DNA of 64,000 bases, taken from the NCBI GenBank assembly GCA_022820725.1, contig JAJEFA010000011.1, positions 1-64,000 of the forward strand, written 5' to 3'. The translations under genes and the position numbers were made by a program. Positions 42,776 to 51,138 of the stretch are shown here, in pieces. The notes beneath the pieces were generated by a model, which saw only the letters and a program-made list of their open reading frames with translations, had not been told where the DNA came from and ran no database searches. Position 1 is the first letter of the stretch. The number at the start of each line of letters is the position of its first letter. Origin of the DNA: Candidatus Binatia bacterium (GTDB taxonomy: Bacteria > Desulfobacterota > Binatia > Bin18).

Positions 42776-43522
42776 ATGAGTCCTGAGATACTGTGTGGGG
42801 CCTGGGTGGCCACGGGTTTAAGCCTGTGTATCTATTCGTTTCTGTACCGGGATAATCCGTTTTTCAAGCTGGGCGAGCACATCTTTGTCGGCGCGTCGGT
42901 CGGCTATCTGCTGGTCATTACCTATCATGAGGTCATGCTCAAAAAGCTGGCCGTGCCGCTTGTCGAGCAGCGCGAATGGCGTCTGGTCATCCCCCTCGTT
43001 CTTGGCCTGTTGATGCTCGCGCGGTTTTTGCCCCGTCTCGCCTGGACCAGTCGTCTGGCGTTTGCCTTTATTCTCGGCGTAAGCTCAGGGGTCGCGATTC
43101 CACGCCTGTTATCCTCGTTCGTGCTGCAGCAGATCCAGGGGACCCTGAAGCCCCTCGTTGCGACCGGTCCCGCCGGGGTCAGCTTCGGCCTGGCCGAACT
43201 GAACACCGTCCTCATCCTCATTGGCGTTGTCAGTGTCCTCGTCTATTTTTTCTTTTCCCTTGAACATACGGGGAACGTGCGTCGCGTGGCCCGCCTTGGG
43301 ATGTATTTTCTTATGATCTCCTTTGGTGCGGCCTTCGGCTATACTGTTATGGCGCGGATGTCGCTGCTCATCGGTCGGTTTGACGAGCTGATTCTGTATG
43401 CGACACCGGAGTATGGCCATGCAACGGTCTGGCTGTTCGGTCTCATAACGGGCGGGCTGGTCTGGTGGCAGCGGCGGGCTCGCCAGGCGCAGACTCAGGC
43501 GCCACCTGACGGCGCGGAATAG
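42776..43522 (+). CDS. Multi-pass membrane protein ending the DUF6754 module
   Basis: 248 residues with about six or seven helices (VATGLSLCIYSFLYRDNPFF, EHIFVGASVGYLLVITYHEV, LVIPLVLGLLMLARFLPRLA, FAFILGVSSGVAIPRLL, TVLILIGVVSVLVYFFFSLE, LFGLITGGLVWWQ). FFKLGEHIFVGASVGYLL is the most distinctive segment. No family recognised. The strongly hydrophobic make-up of all three small proteins suggests an inner-membrane complex with the DUF6754 protein. Confidence 0.65.
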   Translation: MSPEILCGAWVATGLSLCIYSFLYRDNPFFKLGEHIFVGASVGYLLVITYHEVMLKKLAVPLVEQREWRLVIPLVLGLLMLARFLPRLAWTSRLAFAFILGVSSGVAIPRLLSSFVLQQIQGTLKPLVATGPAGVSFGLAELNTVLILIGVVSVLVYFFFSLEHTGNVRRVARLGMYFLMISFGAAFGYTVMARMSLLIGRFDELILYATPEYGHATVWLFGLITGGLVWWQRRARQAQTQAPPDGAE

Positions 43523-43529
43523 ACAGACC

Positions 43530-43551
43530 GGCGGGCCCGCGCGGGCCCGCC
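43530..43551. terminator. Perfect GC palindrome between convergent operons
   Basis: GGCGGGCCCGCGCGGGCCCG followed by CC is a perfect 22-base palindrome placed between the DUF6754 module and rplS, both ending here. It has no U-tract, so it may be a factor-assisted bidirectional terminator. Confidence 0.5.
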
Positions 43552-43561
43552 GTGGCAAGGA

Positions 43562-43999
43562 TTACTCTTCCGCTTCTTCGGACTGGTCCACTGTCTGCGC
43601 TTTTTCAGCCAGGGCAATGACCTCGCCCGTCGCCCCGACCTCGGGCGTCTGGAGACGGGTGCCTTTGATACGGGCCGCCTTACCGGAGCGTTGACGCAGG
43701 TAGTACAGCTTGGCCCGCCGGACCCTTCCCCGAGCGATGACTTCGATCTTCTCAATGCGTGGAGAGTGCACGGGAAAAATCCGCTCGACCCCCACCCCGT
43801 AGGACACTTTCCGAACCGTAAAGGTCGCCCGGTTGCCCTTGCCGTTCGAGCGGCTGATGACCGCTCCCTCAAAGACCTGAACCCGCTCTTTGTCGCCTTC
43901 AATGATCTTGGCATGGACACGAACGGTATCGCCAGCCTTAAAATCTGGAATATCAGTCTTCTGCTGTTTGGCCTCAATAGCGGCAAGTAGGTTGCTCAT
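43562..43999 (-). CDS. rplS: 50S ribosomal protein L19
   Basis: 145 residues from [20 protein letters not shown]. The L19 signature follows: [40 protein letters not shown], and [20 protein letters not shown]. The C-terminal tail is longer than in E. coli and acidic (VDQSEEAEE). Last gene of the ribosomal/SRP operon. Confidence 0.97.
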   Translation of the reverse strand: MSNLLAAIEAKQQKTDIPDFKAGDTVRVHAKIIEGDKERVQVFEGAVISRSNGKGNRATFTVRKVSYGVGVERIFPVHSPRIEKIEVIARGRVRRAKLYYLRQRSGKAARIKGTRLQTPEVGATGEVIALAEKAQTVDQSEEAEE

Positions 44000-44164
44000 G
44001 GTGCGATTCTCCTCTGCGATCTTTGCGTACACTGTGCGGCAGGTGGGACGAACGATAAAGCGATGCCTCACCTGAGACAGAGAGGTGCAGTAGCCGTGTG
44101 TTTGCTGAGTACGGACGGCGAGGGCTTACTGCTCTTTTTGTACTACCCTGCTACTGGCAGGCGG

Positions 44165-44728
44165 TCAAGACGGCGTCCCCAACAGACGGTCAAGCATAAT
44201 GGCCGCGGCCGCCCGCACGGACAGATGGTTATACGCTCCACACCCTTGAATTGGCTCAAGAATTGCCTCTGCCTGGGCAAACACCTCTTGTGTCAGCCCC
44301 CAGCCGGTTCCTAAAAGCAGGAGGATGGGACACCGCTCGCGTTTCAGACTTTCACGCAGGTCAGCAAAACTCAGACGATCTTCCCCGCCTTTTGCCGATG
44401 TGGCAATGACGCGTGGCGGCTGACCTGCGCTCCGGGTAATGACCGCCCGAACCTCCTCAAGCGAGTCAGCCAGAGAGACAATGGACAGGGCGTCCCTGCG
44501 AGTTGTATTATACACGCTGCCATGCCCGCTCTGCCAATGGTCGAGGATTTTCTCCGCCAAGGCCTGAAGCGCTCGGACCGGATGAACCACAAAATACTGT
44601 TTTACTCCGTAGGTTAACGCTGACCGGGCAATATCGTGAATATCCATATTGGTAATGGAAGTGGTCACGACTTTCTGCGTTTTGTCGTACACAGGGTAAT
44701 GAATCAGTGCGATATAGACATCGGCCAT
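44165..44728 (-). CDS. SPOUT-type RNA methyltransferase family protein
   Basis: 187 residues. MADVYIALIHYPVYDKTQKV, then TSITNMDIHDIARSALTYGV and LLLLGTGWGLTQEVFAQAEA match the RNA methyltransferase group (PF09936-like) that deltaproteobacteria keep between trmD and rplS; the GTGWGL loop is the SAM-knot region. It probably methylates tRNA, but the position is unknown. It begins 38 bases after the trmD stop. Confidence 0.82.
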   Translation of the reverse strand: MADVYIALIHYPVYDKTQKVVTTSITNMDIHDIARSALTYGVKQYFVVHPVRALQALAEKILDHWQSGHGSVYNTTRRDALSIVSLADSLEEVRAVITRSAGQPPRVIATSAKGGEDRLSFADLRESLKRERCPILLLLGTGWGLTQEVFAQAEAILEPIQGCGAYNHLSVRAAAAIMLDRLLGTPS

Positions 44729-44766
44729 AAATGCCTTCGCTGTGCGGTACAGGTCGGGGTCGGTTT

Positions 44767-45498
44767 CTAGGTATCCGTCTCATCCATCTGCGTGAGCCAG
44801 CGTCGTTCTTCGGGGCTCAGGCTTGCCTTTTTGAGCAGGTCCGGCCGACGTGCGCGGGTTCGGATTAGCGCCTGTCTGCGTTGCCACCGGGTGATGTCTG
44901 CATGATGGCCGGATAACAGCACGTCTGGAACCGACATCCCGCGGAACGTTTCCGGCCGGGTATACTGCGGATATTCGAGCAATCCCGTGCTGAAAGACTC
45001 GTCTTCGGTTGATTCTTTCCGTCCGACCACCCCCGGCACGAGGCGGGCAACGGCATCGATCAGGACGAGGGCAGCCACTTCTCCCCCGCTGACAATATAG
45101 TCTCCAATAGAAATCTCTTCATCAACAAAGGCCAGAACCCGTTCGTCCACCCCTTCATAGCGGCCACACACCATGACCAGCGCTTCGGAGGCCGCCAGCT
45201 CGGCCGTTTTGACCTGGGAAAGCGGCTGTCCTTGAGGAGAGAGGAAAATACGCCTCGGATTGCTGAGGGGTGCACTCACCGCTTCGATCGCATTGACCAA
45301 GGGCTCGGGGGTCATCACCATGCCCCATCCCCCGCCATAGGGCGTATCGTCTGTTGAGCGATGTTTGCCCGGTGCATAGTCACGCAGATTGTGCACACAA
45401 AACGAGAGGATGGCCTTGTCCTGGGCTTTCTGTAACAAGCCGGTCGACAGCGGCGAGGTAAACCACTCCGGGAAAATGGTAATGATGTGAAACTGCAT
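44767..45498 (-). CDS. trmD: tRNA (guanine-N1)-methyltransferase TrmD
   Basis: 243 residues from [25 protein letters not shown] knot features: [31 protein letters not shown] and [20 protein letters not shown] are canonical. It makes m1G37 in tRNAs. A TTG 10 codons upstream is in frame but lies in hairpin repeat copy F, so I take the ATG. The C terminus [12 protein letters not shown] extends slightly beyond E. coli TrmD. Confidence 0.96.
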   Translation of the reverse strand: MQFHIITIFPEWFTSPLSTGLLQKAQDKAILSFCVHNLRDYAPGKHRSTDDTPYGGGWGMVMTPEPLVNAIEAVSAPLSNPRRIFLSPQGQPLSQVKTAELAASEALVMVCGRYEGVDERVLAFVDEEISIGDYIVSGGEVAALVLIDAVARLVPGVVGRKESTEDESFSTGLLEYPQYTRPETFRGMSVPDVLLSGHHADITRWQRRQALIRTRARRPDLLKKASLSPEERRWLTQMDETDT

Positions 45499-45508
45499 GT
45501 GGCTATGC

Positions 45509-45558
45509 TGAGTAAACGTGTCCTCCAATCATTTATCAAGGCTGGATACGTTTACTCA
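45509..45558. repeat. Stop-codon hairpin repeat, copy F
   Basis: Arms TGAGTAAACGTGTCC and GGATACGTTTACTCA. The outer A/T pairs found in other copies are missing, and the loop centre is ATCATTTATCAAGGC, different from the family. Its minus-strand arm holds the rimM stop TAA (45552-45554), and it separates rimM from trmD. Confidence 0.78.
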
Positions 45559-46136
45559 TTTTCGAGCAATCCTTCGGGCGGGTCGATAATCACCTGGCGA
45601 TCTTCGAGGGCGATCGTCCGTACCACCTCTTCAACAACCGGGATCAGATATTCTTTTCCCCCATTCCGCACCACGAAGATATCATGACCCGGGGTCGTCA
45701 GAACCTCTGCAATAGTCCCGATAGATTCTTGCGTCAGCGTTCGGATCGGCAGCCCGATCACCTGGTAGTGATAGAACTCACCCGCCCGGAGTTGGGGGAG
45801 GTCTGTCTCGTCCACAAACAGGCTCGACTCGCGGAGCGCCTCGGCCCGGTTGCGAGACTCTACCCCGACAAACTTCAAGAGGAGACAAGACGCGTGCGGT
45901 CGGACCTGTCTCAGCTCGAATCCCTCTTCCGAGGCGTCTGTCTTTCGCAGCGTGACCCGCAGGCCGGGCCGTAACGTCGGGCAGGGAGAAGCGTGGGGGA
46001 GGAAGCGAACCTCTCCCCGAACACCATGCGTATTGACCACACGACCAAGTTCAATCCGTGTGGCTGGGCTCGGGCGACTATTTTTCTTCGACAATCTCAA
46101 GGACAACTTTGCGGTTTGTACGGGAAGCCGCCGCAT
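45552..46136 (-). CDS. rimM: Ribosome maturation factor RimM
   Basis: Up to 194 residues. RimM core: ELGRVVNTHGVRGEVRFLPH, the VDETDLPQLRAGEFYHYQVI linker and the PRC-barrel part GTIAEVLTTPGHDIFVVRNG, YLIPVVEEVV. It assists 16S rRNA 3'-domain processing and binds S19. The true start is uncertain: the frame extends back into the KH gene; a TTG at 46094 would shorten it by 14 codons and reduce the overlap. Its stop lies in hairpin repeat copy F. Confidence 0.92.
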   Translation of the reverse strand: MRRLPVQTAKLSLRLSKKNSRPSPATRIELGRVVNTHGVRGEVRFLPHASPCPTLRPGLRVTLRKTDASEEGFELRQVRPHASCLLLKFVGVESRNRAEALRESSLFVDETDLPQLRAGEFYHYQVIGLPIRTLTQESIGTIAEVLTTPGHDIFVVRNGGKEYLIPVVEEVVRTIALEDRQVIIDPPEGLLENE

Positions 46137-46314
46137 TGAGCAGGGTCCGAATCGACTTTGCCGTACGCCCCTGTTTGCCGATGATGCGGCCCAGGTCCTC
46201 CTTGGCTACGCGCAACTCAAGGATGGCCGCGGTTTCTCCCTGGATTTCTGAGACCTCAACTTCATCCGGGTTGTTCACCAGCGCCTTGGCGAGGTATGCA
46301 ACAAGGTCTTTCAT
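46078..46314 (-). CDS. khpA: KH-domain RNA-binding protein (KhpA-like)
   Basis: 78 residues from MKDLVAYLAKALVNNPDEVE. The KH GxxG loop is LGRIIGKQGRTAKSIRTLLN. Members bind RNA globally and sit between rpsP and rimM in many bacteria, as here. It overlaps the rimM frame. A longer in-frame start lies inside hairpin repeat copy G and is rejected. Confidence 0.9.
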   Translation of the reverse strand: MKDLVAYLAKALVNNPDEVEVSEIQGETAAILELRVAKEDLGRIIGKQGRTAKSIRTLLNAAASRTNRKVVLEIVEEK

Positions 46315-46349
46315 AGTCTTCTCCCCGTACCCCAGATTCAGGATTCTTG

Positions 46350-46404
46350 AAAGAGTAAACGTGTCCTCCAATAGACATGCAGATGCTGGATACGTTTACT
46401 CTTT
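46350..46404. repeat. Stop-codon hairpin repeat, copy G (closest to consensus)
   Basis: Arms AAAGAGTAAACGTGTCC (46350-46366) and GGATACGTTTACTCTTT (46387-46403), 17 bp with one G-U pair in RNA, and a 20-base loop TCCAATAGACATGCAGATGC. The minus-strand arm provides the rpsP stop (46396-46398). It lies between rpsP and the KH gene inside the ribosomal operon. Confidence 0.85.
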
Positions 46405-46641
46405 TGCGCGCCTGGCCTTTCTGATGAGTTGAGCAACTGTCTCGGTCGGCTGAGCTCCGTTCTTCAGCCATTCTGCAAGCCGATCATGCTTAATCTCGAT
46501 CAGCGCTGGGTCCTGAGTTGGATCATACGAGCCGAGCCGTTCGAGAAACCGCCCGTCCCGTGGCGACCGTGAGTCCGCAGCAACAATACGATAGAAGGGG
46601 CGCTTCTTCGCCCCGTGCCGAGCCAGTCGAATTTTTACCAT
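46396..46641 (-). CDS. rpsP: 30S ribosomal protein S16
   Basis: 81 residues: [20 protein letters not shown], then [20 protein letters not shown] and [17 protein letters not shown], all standard for S16. It starts 6 bases after the ffh stop. Its last codon and stop (AAAGAGTAA) are part of hairpin repeat copy G. Confidence 0.97.
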   Translation of the reverse strand: MVKIRLARHGAKKRPFYRIVAADSRSPRDGRFLERLGSYDPTQDPALIEIKHDRLAEWLKNGAQPTETVAQLIRKARRAKE

Positions 46642-46647
46642 AATTTT

Positions 46648-48006
46648 TTAGTGTCCCCAGGCCGGAAGGGAAAGGCGTTTCTTCATTTTCTTTCCTCCAC
46701 CGGCCCCGGAAAGCCTCCTCATCATCTTTTTTGCTTCGAGATATTGCTTGAGAAACCGATTGACTGCAACCACCGAGGTGCCACTGCCCTTGGCAATCCG
46801 TTTGCGGCGGCTGCCGTTCAGGAGTTCCGGCTTCCGTCGTTCTTCTTTTGTCATGGAGCTGATGATTGCTTCAATATGTTTGAACTCTTTTTCCGCCCCT
46901 TCCATATCGGCACCCTTGAGCATTTTCTTCGCGCCGGGTAGCAGGCCCACCAGATCCGTGATCGAGCCCATTTGTCTGACCATACGCATCTGCTCTTGAA
47001 AATCCTCCAGGGTAAACTGATTTTTTCGGAGCTTCTTTTCCAGCACCTCGGCCTGTTGCTGGTCGTAGACCTTTTCGGCCTTTTCGACCAAGGACAGCAC
47101 GTCACCCATGCCGAGAATACGCGAGGCAATGCGGTCCGGGTGAAAAGGCTCAAGGGCGTCGAGTTTTTCCCCAATACCGGCAAACAGAATAGGCGCGCCG
47201 GTGACGGAGCGTAAGGACAGGGCGGCCCCACCCCGGGCATCCCCTTCGATTTTGGTCAGGATGATGCCGTCGATGGAGAGCCGTTGGTGAAAGCCTTGCG
47301 CGACATTCACCGCTTCCTGGCCGGTCATGGCGTCGGCCACCAGCAGGGTTTGATGCGGCTGGAGCGCCGTTTTCATCCGCTCCAGGTCGGCCATGAGCTC
47401 GTCGTCGACCTGGAGACGGCCGGCGGTATCAACCACCGCAACATCACAGCCGCGCTTTTGCGCTTCGGCAATCCCGGCTTGGGCAACGACAATCGGGTCG
47501 GGAGCCGAGCCATCGTTGGGGGTCGGATAGACCGGCACGCCGAGTTCTTGGGCGAGAATGGTGAGCTGATCGATAGCGGCCGGGCGGAAGGTATCTGCCG
47601 GAATCAGGTAGGGAGTACGTTTTCGTTCGCGGGTCAGATAGCGGGCGAGTTTCCCCGCAGTCGTCGTTTTCCCGGAACCGTTCAGGCCAACGAGCAGAAT
47701 GACGACCGGGGGCCGGGCCGACAGATTCAACTCGGTCTGCTCGCCGCCCAGGAGGGCGACCAACTCGGCATTGACGATTTTAATGAGCTGTTGGCCGGGC
47801 GACAGGCTGGCGAGCACGTCCTGGCCAAGGGCATGTGTCCGAATACGCTCGATAAAGTCTTTGACCACGCGAAAATTGACATCGGCCTCCAACAGGGCCA
47901 ACCGCACTTCGCGCAGCGCTTCATCAATGTTCTTTTCGGTCAGTCTGGTGTGCCCGCGCACCCGGCGCAACACCCCATCCAGCTTTTCTCCCAGAGCCTC
48001 AAACAT
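46648..48006 (-). CDS. ffh: Signal recognition particle protein Ffh (SRP54)
   Basis: 452 residues. N domain FEALGEKLDGVLRRVRGHTR, GTPase G1 LLVGLNGSGKTTTAGKLARY, DTAGRLQVDDELMADL, TKIEGDARGGAALSLRSVTG; then the Met-rich M domain (EQMRMVRQMGSITDLVGLLP, GSRRKRIAKGSGTSVVAVNR) that binds 4.5S RNA and signal sequences. The C-terminal tail is GGKKMKKRLSLPAWGH. First gene of this operon in the window. Confidence 0.97.
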   Translation of the reverse strand: MFEALGEKLDGVLRRVRGHTRLTEKNIDEALREVRLALLEADVNFRVVKDFIERIRTHALGQDVLASLSPGQQLIKIVNAELVALLGGEQTELNLSARPPVVILLVGLNGSGKTTTAGKLARYLTRERKRTPYLIPADTFRPAAIDQLTILAQELGVPVYPTPNDGSAPDPIVVAQAGIAEAQKRGCDVAVVDTAGRLQVDDELMADLERMKTALQPHQTLLVADAMTGQEAVNVAQGFHQRLSIDGIILTKIEGDARGGAALSLRSVTGAPILFAGIGEKLDALEPFHPDRIASRILGMGDVLSLVEKAEKVYDQQQAEVLEKKLRKNQFTLEDFQEQMRMVRQMGSITDLVGLLPGAKKMLKGADMEGAEKEFKHIEAIISSMTKEERRKPELLNGSRRKRIAKGSGTSVVAVNRFLKQYLEAKKMMRRLSGAGGGKKMKKRLSLPAWGH

Positions 48007-48128
48007 GCTGATTCACACCGTTTTATCCAACCTTCCCCACATACAGAAACAGGGGTGGAAAGTCAAACCAACCGTACCTTGGGCGGGCTTTGCTTGCGCA
48101 GGGTCTCGAAATCGGTTAGCTGTGGGGC

Positions 48129-48572
48129 ATGGCAGCAAAGCAAAGCAAATTCCTGATAGGAGCCCTGCTCATCGTCGGCGCGGTTGGCTATCTGATCTAT
48201 ACGAGCATCCAGGAAACCAAGGTGTATTACTTCACCATAGACGAGTTTCTCCTGAACCAGGAGACGCTGGCCAATACCGATGTCCGGGTTGCCGGGCGGG
48301 TGCAGGATGGCTCTATCCAGTGGGACCCGGCCGCCCTCACTCTGACTTTCAGACTGATGCCCATTGAACCGGGCACGATTCCCGTCGGCGCTCTCCCGCC
48401 GGGGGTTGCGGTCTCCTATCAGGGGATTTTGCCGGATATGTTTGCAGAGGGTCGAGACGTGATTGTCGAGGGCCTGTATACGCCGGACCAGCAACTCGTT
48501 GCGTCGACGATCATGACGAGCTGTCCATCAAAGTATGAGCCCGAAATCGAAAAGCGACTCCAAGCAAGCTGA
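48129..48572 (+). CDS. ccmE: Cytochrome c maturation haem chaperone CcmE, Cys variant
   Basis: 147 residues: one N-terminal anchor (KFLIGALLIVGAVGYLIYTS) and a periplasmic OB fold (LANTDVRVAGRVQDGSIQWD, VSYQGILPDMFAEGRDVIVE). Where ordinary CcmE has the haem-binding His of HxxxY, this one reads TSCPSKYE, that is CxxxY, as known from System I variants in deltaproteobacteria and archaea. It should carry haem from CcmC to CcmF. First gene of the ccm operon. Confidence 0.92.
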   Translation: MAAKQSKFLIGALLIVGAVGYLIYTSIQETKVYYFTIDEFLLNQETLANTDVRVAGRVQDGSIQWDPAALTLTFRLMPIEPGTIPVGALPPGVAVSYQGILPDMFAEGRDVIVEGLYTPDQQLVASTIMTSCPSKYEPEIEKRLQAS

Positions 48573-48655
48573 TGGCTGAGCACTTCCTCGGCACCGAGCG
48601 ACCGCGGTCCCAATTTTTCCGCTGTTCGTCCGATCCTCTATAGAGCAGTTTATCC

Positions 48656-50653
48656 ATGACCCATCTTGGTACCCTTGCCCTCTATCTTGCGAGCGTATTA
48701 GCCGTCTACGCCATTGTGACCAGCCTGTGGGGCGTCCGGACGCGGAGGACGGCGTGGATTGCCAGCGGAACCCAGGCTGCCTACGCGGTCGGCGGCTGCG
48801 TGGTTGTGGCGTCAATCGTCCTGCTGCACGCCCTGCTGACGCGGGATTTTAATGTCGAATACGTCGCAAGCTATTCCAGCTCCACCCTCCCTCTGCATTA
48901 CACGGTCGCCGCGTTTTGGGGCGGGCAAAAGGGCTCCCTCCTGTTTTGGACGCTGATTCACTGTTTTTTTACTGCGATCGTCCTCTTCCAGAACCGGACC
49001 AGAAACCAGGAACTGATGCCGTATGTGACGGCGACGCTCATGACCATTGCCTTATTTTTTCTCGGCCTGTTGTGTTTCATTACTCCACCGTTTGAACGGC
49101 TGTCTTTCATCCCGGACGAAGGCTCGGATCTCAACCCCTTACTCCAGAACTACTGGATGACCATTCATCCTCCGGCCCTGTACCTCGGCTTTATCAGCGC
49201 GTCCGTCCCGTTCGCCTTTGCCCTGGCCGCCCTGGCCACCGGGAAACTGGGCGACGTATGGATCAGGACCACCCGCCGTTGGGCCCTGACCTCCTGGTTT
49301 TTTCTGTCTTTGGGCAATTTGCTGGGCGGCCGCTGGGCCTATGAAGTGCTGGGTTGGGGTGGCTACTGGGCGTGGGACCCGGTTGAGAATGCGGCGATTA
49401 TGCCCTGGTTTACCGCCACCGCCTATCTCCACTCGGTCATGATCCAGGAAAAGAAAGACATGCTCAAGGTCTGGAATATGACCTTGGTCATCCTGACCTT
49501 TGTACTGACGATTTTCGGCACCTTCCTGACGCGCAGCGGGGTGATCTCGTCCGTCCACTCTTTTACCCAGTCCGGCTTGGGGCCGTATTTCCTGACTTTT
49601 CTGGCCTTCATCCTGGTCGTTTCAATCGGACTGCTGCTCTATCGTCTGCCGGACCTGAAGAGTGAAAATGAGTTCGACTCCCTGTTGTCCCGCGAGGCGG
49701 CCTTCCTGTTTAATAATCTCATCCTCGTCGGTCTGGCCTTTGCCACGTTCTGGGGAACCATTTTCCCTATCCTGTCCGAGTGGGTCCGGGGCGTAAAAAT
49801 TACGGTCGGTCCGCCGTTCTTCAATCAGGTGAACGGTCCGCTCGGGGTGATGTTATTGTTCCTGACCGGGGTCGGGCCGATTATTGCCTGGCGGCGGGCA
49901 AGCTGGAGCAGCCTCAGACGGCAGTTTACCATTCCGCTTGTGGTCGGACTGGCTCTGGGCAGCCTGCTTTTTGTGTTGGGCTACCGCAATTACTACGCAG
50001 TCGTGATTTTCTCTCTGGCCGGATTTGTCCTGGCCGGTATCCTGGCTGAATTCTCCCGTGGGACACGCGCCCGACAGGTGATGCTGCATGAAAGCCCGCC
50101 TCAGGCCCTGGGTCGGCTGGTCGGTAAAAACCCACGCCGGTACGGCGGCTATATTGTGCATGTTGGGGTGGTCCTGATTTTTTTCGGGGTAGCGGGTGCG
50201 CTCTTCACCATTGAAAAACAAATCACCGTGAGTACGGAGCAATCTTTCGAGGTGGGTCGCTATACCCTCCTCTACACGGGGATCACGGAACGGGACGATG
50301 CGCATATTGCCGCCCAGGTTGCCACGGTTCGGGTGCTGGTCGACGGACAGCAGATCGATACCATGCATCCGGAAAAACGCTTCTACAAAAAGCAGAACCA
50401 GCCCACCACCGAGGTCGATATTCGACCGACCCTGGTGGAGGACCTCTACCTGGTCCTCGGCAGCTACGATGAGCCGTCGGGCCTGGCAACCTTTCAGGTC
50501 TTCATTAATCCGTTGGTGTCCTGGATTTGGATTGGGGGGCTCATCCTGATTCTGGGCACCTGCGTCATCATGGCTCCGAATCCGGCCGAGCGACAAGCCC
50601 TTGCCCTGGCGCGGGCATCGGCGGACATACGAGGGCAAGCCGTTGCGGAATAG
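48656..50653 (+). CDS. ccmF: Cytochrome c haem lyase subunit CcmF
   Basis: 665 residues with many membrane helices. The haem-handling tryptophan-rich motif is WGGYWAWDPVENAAIMPWFT; LPLHYTVAAFWGGQKGSLLF and LLQNYWMTIHPPALYLGFIS contain the conserved His residues. The C-terminal periplasmic part is FEVGRYTLLYTGITERDDAH. With CcmH it ligates haem to apocytochromes. It overlaps the ccmH frame at its 3' end. Confidence 0.95.
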   Translation: MTHLGTLALYLASVLAVYAIVTSLWGVRTRRTAWIASGTQAAYAVGGCVVVASIVLLHALLTRDFNVEYVASYSSSTLPLHYTVAAFWGGQKGSLLFWTLIHCFFTAIVLFQNRTRNQELMPYVTATLMTIALFFLGLLCFITPPFERLSFIPDEGSDLNPLLQNYWMTIHPPALYLGFISASVPFAFALAALATGKLGDVWIRTTRRWALTSWFFLSLGNLLGGRWAYEVLGWGGYWAWDPVENAAIMPWFTATAYLHSVMIQEKKDMLKVWNMTLVILTFVLTIFGTFLTRSGVISSVHSFTQSGLGPYFLTFLAFILVVSIGLLLYRLPDLKSENEFDSLLSREAAFLFNNLILVGLAFATFWGTIFPILSEWVRGVKITVGPPFFNQVNGPLGVMLLFLTGVGPIIAWRRASWSSLRRQFTIPLVVGLALGSLLFVLGYRNYYAVVIFSLAGFVLAGILAEFSRGTRARQVMLHESPPQALGRLVGKNPRRYGGYIVHVGVVLIFFGVAGALFTIEKQITVSTEQSFEVGRYTLLYTGITERDDAHIAAQVATVRVLVDGQQIDTMHPEKRFYKKQNQPTTEVDIRPTLVEDLYLVLGSYDEPSGLATFQVFINPLVSWIWIGGLILILGTCVIMAPNPAERQALALARASADIRGQAVAE

Positions 50654-51128
50654 ACGCCTGTTGGTCTGCTGGGTCTGTTGGGTCTGCTGGGTCTGTTGGG
50701 TTGGCCCCGTGGCCCGGGCTGTACCTCCGACGAATCAGGAGATGGAGGCCGCGCTCACCTGCCAGTGTAGCTGTGGCCTGACCGTGCACAGCTGTAATCA
50801 CTTGCAGTGTAGCTTTGCCATTCCGGCCAAAGAGCAGATTGCCGAACAGCTTGAACAAGGCGCATCCCGCGAAGCCATTCTGGCCTCTTTTGTGACGCGC
50901 TATGGAGAAAAAGTGCTGTCCGCACCAACGGCAGCGGGCTTTAATCTGGCTGCCTGGATCACGCCTTTTCTGGTTATCCTGATTGGTGCGGTCGGTATTG
51001 GCTTGATTGCGCGCCGCTGGACAAAAAATCGTTCTTCGGTCCAAGCGGCATCGTCTCCAACCACCTCCGTACCAACAGACCCGTATCAGGAACGCCTCAA
51101 AAAAGAGCTTGAGACGTTCGAGAGCTAA
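50643..51128 (+). CDS. ccmH: CcmH-like thiol protein, variant Cys motif
   Basis: About 161 residues from a TTG at 50643 inside the ccmF end (start uncertain). The signal-peptide-like head is made of a repeated VCW triplet encoded by a 9-bp tandem repeat. The mature part has TCQCSCGLTVHSCNHLQCSF in place of the usual LRCxxCQ motif, giving six Cys. GASREAILASFVTRYGEKVL is normal for CcmH, and a C-terminal helix (AWITPFLVILIGAVGIGLIA) anchors it. It probably reduces apocytochrome Cys pairs. Confidence 0.8.
   Translation: MRNRRLLVCWVCWVCWVCWVGPVARAVPPTNQEMEAALTCQCSCGLTVHSCNHLQCSFAIPAKEQIAEQLEQGASREAILASFVTRYGEKVLSAPTAAGFNLAAWITPFLVILIGAVGIGLIARRWTKNRSSVQAASSPTTSVPTDPYQERLKKELETFES
50659..50704 (+). 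repeat. 9-bp tandem repeat at the ccmF/ccmH junction
   Basis: About five units of TGGGTCTGC/TGGGTCTGT, head to tail. In the ccmH frame it encodes repeated Val-Cys-Trp in the signal peptide. Related 9-mers, partly reverse-complementary, appear at 51423-51560. Confidence 0.7.
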
Positions 51129-51138
51129 ACGGAGAGCC

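Noticed and set aside
45499..45528. TTG-initiated N-terminal extension of TrmD
   Set aside because: The extension is encoded by hairpin repeat copy F; family N termini start at [10 protein letters not shown].
46315..46371. TTG-initiated extension of the KH protein
   Set aside because: It is encoded by repeat copy G and unrelated spacer; the family starts at MKDLVAYLAKAL.
142..46404. Palindromic 50-56 bp repeats as a CRISPR array
   Set aside because: The copies are kilobases apart, in both orientations and intergenic, with no spacers and no cas genes.
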